This document shows, piece by piece, positions 33,044 to 37,704 of a stretch of DNA of 37,704 nt. The stretch lies in the NCBI GenBank assembly GCA_005778115.1, contig SXKJ01000408.1:1-37704 (forward strand), read 5' to 3'. Numbering within the stretch: the stretch's first letter is position 1; each line of letters starts with the position of its first letter. The position numbers and the translations under genes are program-made. Under the pieces are notes generated by a model. The model made no database searches, had not been told where the DNA came from, and saw nothing but the letters and a program-made list of their open reading frames with translations. Source of the DNA: Planctomyces sp. GTDB taxonomy: Bacteria > Planctomycetota > Planctomycetia > Planctomycetales > Planctomycetaceae.

Positions 33044-33118
33044 CGAACGGAGCGGCGTCAGCCCCGCCGGCCTGTGTCGATTGTCGATTCCACCGGGAGG
33101 CTGGCGCCGCTCCGCTCG
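33044..33118. repeat. Palindrome, type GCGAGCGGGGCGGCGTCAGC (copy 3, diverged)
   Basis: Arms at about 33044-33070 and 33091-33118 share GCGGCG(T/C)CAGCC and the outer CGAxCGGAG motif with several mismatches. It is more diverged than the copies at 15273 and 19273. It lies between the 1465-residue gene and the propeller gene. Confidence 0.85.
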
Positions 33119-33173
33119 CCTTGATTCAGTTTTGAACGTGCGAGTTCTCTACATCTTTTGAAAGTGAGCTTTG

Positions 33174-34424
33174 ATGTCTGCTCTTTCCGTTCGTTGCTGT
33201 TTGATGGCGTTGGTCGTGAGTTCTTTGGCCAACGTGGCGGCCGCGCAGGAGTGGTCACGGTTTCGTGGGCCGAACGGCAGCGGGGTGAGTGAGGCCAAGA
33301 CGATCCCCGTGAAATGGGCCGACAGCGACATCCGCTGGAAAGTGAAGCTGCCGGGAGAAGGGATCTCGTCGCCGGTGGTGTGGGGCGAGAAGCTCTTCGT
33401 GACGGCGGCGGAACCGGACGTCGGCAAGCGACATTTGATCTGTCTGAACGCGACCAATGGCCAAGAACTCTGGCGGCAGACGGAATCGTTCCGAACCTAC
33501 AAGAAGCACAAGGTCAACTCGTTTGCGACGTGTACTCCAGCCGTCGATGCCGAGCGGGTCTACACGGTTTGGCAATCGGCCGAGTCATCTTCCTTGCTGG
33601 CGTTCAGCCACGACGGGAAATCTGTTTGGAAGTTTGAACTCGAACCATTTTCCGAGGGACATGGCGGCGGAGTCTCGCCGATCGTGTGGAACGATCTCGT
33701 CGTGCTGGCGTGTGATCAGCAGGGGCCGAGCTACCTCGTGGCCGTGGATCGAGTCACTGGCAAGCAACGTTGGAAGACGCCGCGTCGCAGCAAGCGAGCG
33801 GGTTATTCCACTCCGTGCGTCTATCAAGTTCCCGGTCGGCCGGACGAGTTGATCTTCACCGCTTGGGAGCACGGCATCACGGGACTCGACCCGTTGACCG
33901 GCGATGTCCGTTGGGAAGTCGATTGCTTCGGCAAGCAGTCCGAGCGCGCGATCGCCTCGCCAATCGTGGCGGGCGACGTGATCTTTGGAACTTGCGGTTT
34001 CGCCAACGCGGACAAGCATTGCGTGGCGGTTCGTCCGAGCGACTCTGCCGGCGAGTCGGAAGCGAAGGAACTCTTTCGCATCGAGAAGACTTCACCGCAT
34101 CTGCCTACCCCACTGGCATACAACGGCCGTTTGTTTCTGTGGACGGAGAAAGGAGTCGTGACCAGCGCGAAGCTCGACAATGGCGAGGTGGTCACGACCA
34201 AACGCATCGGCGGGAATTACTCGGCGTCCCCCGTGTGCATCGACGGCAAGCTGTACGCCGTGAGTGATGCCGGCGAAGTGGTGGTGCTCACCGCCGATGA
34301 CACGCTGGACGAACTCGCCCGCAACTCGCTGGAGGAATCCAGCAGCGCCACGCCCGCCGTGTCGGGAGGCCGCTTGTACCTCCGCACCAAGAGCCGACTC
34401 CTGTGCATCGGCGGTGCGCGGTAA
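33174..34424 (+). CDS. Exported PQQ-like beta-propeller protein
   Basis: 416 residues from the ATG at 33174 (the TTG three bases upstream is less likely). Signal peptide at residues 1-24 (VVSSLANVAAA). The mature start EWSRFRGPNGSGVSEA is the usual opening of planctomycete PQQ-binding-like propellers. Blades repeat the pattern: GISSPVVWGEKLFVTA, DRVTGKQRWKTP, GLDPLTGDVRWE, TPLAYNGRLFLWTEKG, SASPVCIDGKLYAVSDAGEV, ATPAVSGGRLYLRT. It is similar in fold to BamB but without a lipobox. Whether it binds PQQ or serves as a scaffold cannot be told. It follows the dehydrogenase/cytochrome gene in the same direction, so a shared periplasmic task is plausible. Confidence 0.9.
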   Translation: MSALSVRCCLMALVVSSLANVAAAQEWSRFRGPNGSGVSEAKTIPVKWADSDIRWKVKLPGEGISSPVVWGEKLFVTAAEPDVGKRHLICLNATNGQELWRQTESFRTYKKHKVNSFATCTPAVDAERVYTVWQSAESSSLLAFSHDGKSVWKFELEPFSEGHGGGVSPIVWNDLVVLACDQQGPSYLVAVDRVTGKQRWKTPRRSKRAGYSTPCVYQVPGRPDELIFTAWEHGITGLDPLTGDVRWEVDCFGKQSERAIASPIVAGDVIFGTCGFANADKHCVAVRPSDSAGESEAKELFRIEKTSPHLPTPLAYNGRLFLWTEKGVVTSAKLDNGEVVTTKRIGGNYSASPVCIDGKLYAVSDAGEVVVLTADDTLDELARNSLEESSSATPAVSGGRLYLRTKSRLLCIGGAR

Positions 34425-34459
34425 TTCGCTCGCAGACGCACTCACGGAAATGGAATCGC

Positions 34460-35665
34460 ATGAACGTCTACGAATCGCTGGGAGTTACTCCGGTCATCAA
34501 TGCATTGGGAACTTTCACTCGCGTGGGAGGCAGCCTTATGTCTCCCGAAGTTCTGCGGAACATGCAGGAGGCCGCCGGCAGTTTTGTGTGCCTCGAACAA
34601 CTGCAACATGCCGCCGGGAAGGTGATCGCCGGAATGACCGGAGCCGAAGCGGCCTATGTGACCTCCGGAGCACAAGCGGCGCTGGTTCTCTCCGTCGCCG
34701 CCTGCATCACCGGGCTGGATGCCGCGAAGATGGACCGGCTCCCCGAAACGACCGGAATGCGAAACCAAGTCGTGATGGCTCGACTGCACCGCAATCACTA
34801 CGACCATGCAGCCGAAGCAGCCGGCGGCCGGTTCGTCGAAGTGGGCAGCGATCGCGAGTGCCGACCGGAAGATTTTTCGTCCGCGTTCAATGATGACACC
34901 GCCGTGATTCTCTATTTGCCTGGATTCGAGGACCGCTTGGCGTTACCCGATGTCGTCGCTGTCGCGCGGCGCCATCGTGTCCCCGTCATCGTTGATGCCG
35001 CCGGTCGTTGCGATGAGCCACGCAATCTGACACGCTTCGTCGCGGAGGGCGCGGATCTCGTCTGCTTCAGCGGCGGCAAGTACATCCGCGGCCCACAAGC
35101 TTCCGGCTTCGTCTGCGGCCGGCGCGACTTGATCTCGGCGATTGCCTGGCAGCATCTCGATATGGATTTCACTCCCAGCGTCTGGACCGCACCTACTGAG
35201 TTACTGGCAGCCGACCAAGTCGCGTTCGTCCCGCGTCAGGGAATCGGCCGCGGCTACAAAGCCGGCAAGGAAGAGATCATCGGCCTGCTCACCGCGCTGC
35301 GACTCTACTTTGAACGCGACCATGTCGCTGAGAAGAGAAACTCTCTCCACAAGCTGCATTCGATCTGCGATGGCCTGAGCGGAGTCTTACACGTCACGGC
35401 CGAAATCATCCCGCCCCATCCAGTTCGCGGTGGATTCCCGTTGGCCCGGATCGCCATTGATCGCGATTCGCTCGGCCTTACCGGTTACGACTTCATACGG
35501 GCGCTCATCCAGGGCCGGCCATCCATTCATCCCGGAGAACGAGAACTGGACCGCGGGGCCGTCATCATTCATCCGTTCGGTTTGCAAGATGGCGACGAGC
35601 AGTCCATCGTGCGGCGAGTCAAAGAGATTGTGGAGTCCCCGGCCCCGCGTAAGACAATTCCATGA
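34460..35665 (+). CDS. PLP-dependent enzyme of the SelA/DgaE (D-glucosaminate-6-phosphate ammonia-lyase-like) family
   Basis: 401 residues from the ATG at 34460; the longer reading from 34403 overlaps the previous gene. The opening YESLGVTPVINALGTFTRVGG is characteristic of SelA-like fold-type-I PLP enzymes. Other signs are AAYVTSGAQAALVLSVAACI (phosphate-binding), PVIVDAAGRCDEP (Asp binding the PLP ring nitrogen), and CFSGGKYIRGPQASG with the PLP lysine Lys207. The length fits the DgaE-like lyases/racemases; true SelA is about 460 residues with an N-terminal tRNA-binding domain absent here. A role in amino-sugar-acid breakdown suits the neighbours but is inference. It starts 35 bases after the propeller gene and is convergent with the FecR gene. 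Confidence 0.88.
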   Translation: MNVYESLGVTPVINALGTFTRVGGSLMSPEVLRNMQEAAGSFVCLEQLQHAAGKVIAGMTGAEAAYVTSGAQAALVLSVAACITGLDAAKMDRLPETTGMRNQVVMARLHRNHYDHAAEAAGGRFVEVGSDRECRPEDFSSAFNDDTAVILYLPGFEDRLALPDVVAVARRHRVPVIVDAAGRCDEPRNLTRFVAEGADLVCFSGGKYIRGPQASGFVCGRRDLISAIAWQHLDMDFTPSVWTAPTELLAADQVAFVPRQGIGRGYKAGKEEIIGLLTALRLYFERDHVAEKRNSLHKLHSICDGLSGVLHVTAEIIPPHPVRGGFPLARIAIDRDSLGLTGYDFIRALIQGRPSIHPGERELDRGAVIIHPFGLQDGDEQSIVRRVKEIVESPAPRKTIP

Positions 35666-35796
35666 CTGTTCGATGGCTGCCGGAAGGTGACTCGCACATC
35701 GCTGTCACCGACGACTCCCAGGTGCCAACACAGCATCCACGTTTTGGTGATCGTGGCAACGGCGTGCGGTGAAACGACTCAAGCACACCCCATTGA

Positions 35797-37269
35797 TTAA
35801 CGTCCGCGGTAGCCTGTGATGTCGACGATCCTGCCGTCGATGACGAACCGTGTTTGACCGGTGCGGTTCGCAAAGCCGGAGAGCTTTTCAGCGGTCAGCG
35901 TGGTGGATGCGGCTCGGCGAAGATTATCGGAGGTCGAATACCTGGGAATGTTCGTGAGCGCGTCGCGTACGTTCGGGATGGCGGGCGCGGGGGCTTTCAC
36001 GGTCGGAACTTGAGTAAAGAATCGCGGGTCGGCGACGTCGTTGAAGGCCGTGACGTCGGCGTTCGGAGTGATCTGATCCAGGTTGTCGTTGCCGTTGGGA
36101 TCTTTGACGATCTTGCGATCCTGGTCGCTGCGTCGCATTCCGATTTGAGGATTGTTCCCTTGCTGACTGACTGAGAGTTCCCCCAAGGCGAATGTAGCGC
36201 GGTCGTTGATTTGATTGGGGCCGCGTGAATCCGTCAGAGGAGTGGCTCCGACGATCTCAGGATTGAACGGCGCGTTGCCGGCCAACCCCGTGACGGCGAA
36301 GTTTTGATTCGGCACGGCGGTCGAACTGGCGGGGTCCGCGATTCCGTATTGATCCAATCGGACCACGAACGCCTCGACCTGCGGAATGCGGATTGCATCG
36401 GGAGTGGCCGACGTTCCGGCGCCGATGCCAGTGGTGATCTGGCCGGCGGGCAAGGCACCCAAGCCGATCGACCAGTACTCTTTGCTGACCTGCGGAGCGG
36501 TGATGGATTCCGTCGGGCTCAGCGTGACGTCGTTGAAGGTGTAGGTCTGCTCGCCGGTCACCAAGTGGATGTTGCCGGGAAACGCCGCGCCTGCGAGCAA
36601 CCCTCGGAAGGGCGAAGTCAGTTGGCCGGAGAGCGAATTTTGATTGGCGTCAGTAAAGAGTCCGCCGCCGCTGCTGGCGGCCGTTGAGGCTAGAGTATTG
36701 CCGAGCGAGAAATTGACCCCCGCCGTGGTCGAGGCTTGCGAGTTCAAACCATCGGATGACGTGCCTTCCCCTTGGTCGGCGTTTGGATCGGCCGCGTCGG
36801 CCGAGCGAGTGGCCTGAGATCGTGCCTGGCCGATCGTGACCATCATCTGTTGCGGGTCGATCGCCCAATCCTTGGCGTTACCGTCGACGGGAGCGTCAAA
36901 CCCTTTGCCGGGGACATACAGAACCTGCTGTCCCTCTTTGAGCGTCATCTTCGCAGCGTTCTGATCGTCGTCGGTTTGAAAGCTCACCATTTTGATCACC
37001 GAGCGGCGTTGCCGAGCGGCCTGTTGTTCGCGACTGGTGAGTTGCGCGGTTCCCTTCTCCGCCCAGAATCGAGTTCCCGCCGCGGTGATGGCAGAACGCA
37101 GGATGCCGCGCTTCATGCGAGCTTCGACGGCTGGCGTGAGGATCGTCAACCCATCGTTGTTATTGCTGACGACACGAATCTCGCCACGAGATTGCACCAA
37201 CTGAAGCCCCGTCGCCGGGGTTTGTAATCGGAGCTGCGTCTGCGGCCCGACGTAAACCGAGACCTTGGA
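35797..37269 (-). CDS. FecR-domain exported protein, main part after an in-frame TGA (possible pseudogene)
   Basis: Continues in the same frame as the 37270-37476 piece beyond a single TGA (37270-37272). Immediately after the stop it reads SKVSVYVGPQTQLRLQTPAT then GLQLVQSRGEIRVVS and TRFWAEKGTAQLTS, the second half of a FecR-type domain, where secreted relatives present a beta-sandwich. A GTG at 37200 could restart translation but would lose half that domain. About 300 residues follow with no recognised family: low-complexity DAADPNADQGEGTSS, a beta-rich HLVTGEQTYTFNDVTLSPTE, and a basic end (RTGQTRFVIDGRIVDITGYR). FecR domains act in anti-sigma signalling or, in planctomycetes, in large secreted proteins. 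There is no membrane span here, so the second is more likely. Confidence 0.75.
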   Translation of the reverse strand, partial: SKVSVYVGPQTQLRLQTPATGLQLVQSRGEIRVVSNNNDGLTILTPAVEARMKRGILRSAITAAGTRFWAEKGTAQLTSREQQAARQRRSVIKMVSFQTDDDQNAAKMTLKEGQQVLYVPGKGFDAPVDGNAKDWAIDPQQMMVTIGQARSQATRSADAADPNADQGEGTSSDGLNSQASTTAGVNFSLGNTLASTAASSGGGLFTDANQNSLSGQLTSPFRGLLAGAAFPGNIHLVTGEQTYTFNDVTLSPTESITAPQVSKEYWSIGLGALPAGQITTGIGAGTSATPDAIRIPQVEAFVVRLDQYGIADPASSTAVPNQNFAVTGLAGNAPFNPEIVGATPLTDSRGPNQINDRATFALGELSVSQQGNNPQIGMRRSDQDRKIVKDPNGNDNLDQITPNADVTAFNDVADPRFFTQVPTVKAPAPAIPNVRDALTNIPRYSTSDNLRRAASTTLTAEKLSGFANRTGQTRFVIDGRIVDITGYRGR

Positions 37270-37476
37270 TCACAGCGAGACCAAGGAGGAAGCCTCCGGC
37301 CCCGTGGTGATCGTGTCCCCCGCTTGCAGCGCCGTCGCGGTGGTCCCGCCGCGAGTGGCTCCGGTTTCATTGCTGACCGACACCGAGCCGACACCGCCGA
37401 CCACTTGCCCGACGCTCTGTTCCGGATTGGCTTGCGCCGTAACAGCCATCGTGAGGATCAATGCCCAAGTCGTCAT
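37270..37476 (-). CDS. Signal peptide and first half of a FecR domain, ending at an in-frame TGA
   Basis: Starts at the ATG at 37476 (GGAG seven bases upstream). Signal peptide MTTWALILTMAVTAQA, then SVGQVVGGVGSVSV and ATALQAGDTITTGPEASSL, which matches the FecR pattern G-x-V-x-V ... L-x-x-G-D-x-I-x-T-G-x-x-S. The ORF then meets TGA. Reading through it continues the family pattern without any shift of frame, so one base change (for example GGA or CGA to TGA) explains the break. Confidence 0.8.
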   Translation of the reverse strand: MTTWALILTMAVTAQANPEQSVGQVVGGVGSVSVSNETGATRGGTTATALQAGDTITTGPEASSLVSL

Positions 37477-37506
37477 GCCATGTCTCCGGGGACAGTTCAG
37501 CACCTA

Positions 37507-37600
37507 AGGTGCGTCACTCGAAAGCCCAGTCCGGCGGCCTGGGTGTGCGAACAATGATTATTGATCAGCCCCAACGGGCAACGCCGTGAACGATTTGGCG
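37507..37600. repeat. Degenerate copy of the ACTCGAAAGCCCAG palindrome family
   Basis: ACTCGAAAGCCCAG followed by GGCGGCCTGGGT matches the outer arm at 8641-8675, and GCCCCAACGGGC at about 37568 recalls the inner arm there. The right half is too decayed to align. It lies upstream of the FecR gene. Confidence 0.6.
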
Positions 37601-37631
37601 TCGAAGAAAGTGGGGTTTCAGAAACGAAGGA

Positions 37632-37698
37632 GAGAAAAGAAAAGCCAGATTCCTAACAGGACCAACTGAAAACGCTTCAGTCAGAAAGGAATCTGGCT
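37632..37698 (-). terminator. Possible intrinsic terminator of a minus-strand gene beyond the right edge
   Basis: AGCCAGATTCCT (37643-37654) pairs perfectly with 37687-37698. Inside it ACTGAA/TTCAGT forms a second stem. On the minus strand the outer stem is followed by TTTTCTTTTCT. It fits a nested-hairpin terminator for a gene ending at the edge. Read on the plus strand, the same stem would cover the AAAGGA that precedes an ATG at 37700, so a leader hairpin is the alternative. Confidence 0.5.
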
Positions 37699-37704
37699 CA
37701 TGGA

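Noticed and set aside
8624..33118. All intergenic palindromes as rho-independent terminators
   Set aside because: None of them is followed by a clear T-tract on the relevant strand, several are far longer than terminators, and types recur with conserved arms. They look like dispersed repeats, though they may affect RNA ends.
34460..35665. True selenocysteine synthase SelA
   Set aside because: The protein is shorter than SelA and lacks its N-terminal tRNA-binding extension, and no selB or tRNA(Sec) is seen in the window.
37270..37272. TGA as a selenocysteine codon, given a SelA-like gene nearby
   Set aside because: The SelA-like protein lacks the SelA N-terminal region and fits DgaE-like lyases. 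FecR domains have no conserved Cys/Sec here, and I see no convincing SECIS hairpin after the TGA.
1..37704. tRNA or rRNA genes
   Set aside because: I looked for cloverleaf-like segments with CCA-type ends and rRNA motifs in the intergenic gaps and recognised none; a dedicated tRNA scan would be decisive.

Overview
The window looks like a chromosomal piece of a planctomycete (phylum Planctomycetota). It is GC-rich. It carries a giant DUF4347/cadherin-like surface protein, ECF sigma factors, one of them paired with a membrane Ser/Thr kinase, ThuA-domain proteins, a ThuA/membrane-dehydrogenase/HEAT/cytochrome c fusion of the kind found in the PVC group, a Tat-exported SMP-30 protein, and PQQ-type propellers. 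No rRNA, tRNA, CRISPR array, integrase or transposase was seen, so the genus cannot be named from the sequence.

Layout. 1-6420 (minus): most of a giant repeat-rich surface protein that runs off the left edge and is frameshifted by a 10-bp tandem duplication. 6625-9611 (minus): a secreted esterase/SGNH fusion and RNase PH. 9923-10699 (plus): an orphan ABC permease. 10792-15267: two sigma-70-like genes pointing away from each other. The plus-strand one overlaps a Ser/Thr kinase gene that is split by a palindromic insert and carries a second frameshift near its 3' end. 15371-19134 (minus): a small exopolysaccharide-type operon (ATP-grasp, HAD, GT4 glycosyltransferase, polyprenyl-phosphate sugar transferase). 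19380-22323: a Tat-exported SMP-30/gluconolactonase-like protein, queE, and a PAS-AraC regulator. 22441-35665 (plus): a long co-directional run containing a Gfo/Idh/MocA oxidoreductase, ThuA protein, SGNH-like hydrolase, Mrr-type nuclease, two-domain cyanophycinase-like protein, 1465-residue ThuA/dehydrogenase/cytochrome c protein, PQQ-like propeller and SelA/DgaE-like PLP enzyme. 35797-37476 (minus): a FecR-domain secreted protein interrupted by one in-frame TGA.

The 22441-35665 run looks like a carbohydrate-catabolism neighbourhood: sugar oxidoreductase, ThuA proteins, exported hydrolases, periplasmic dehydrogenase with heme, and a possible amino-sugar lyase. The divergent PAS-AraC gene is the natural candidate regulator. 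The SGNH-Mrr-S51 genes are spaced or overlapped like one translational unit, which is an unexpected place for a DNA endonuclease.

Two features stand out. First, nearly every sizeable intergenic gap holds a long imperfect palindrome. I can see at least eight unrelated types; some recur within the window, and one type sits inside the kinase gene, which suggests mobile REP/MITE-like elements. Second, three otherwise well-preserved genes are broken by four discrete lesions: the 10-bp duplication, the palindrome insert plus a 1-nt shift, and a single TGA. These are either real recent decay or switching, or assembly errors. That must be settled before the proteins are interpreted.
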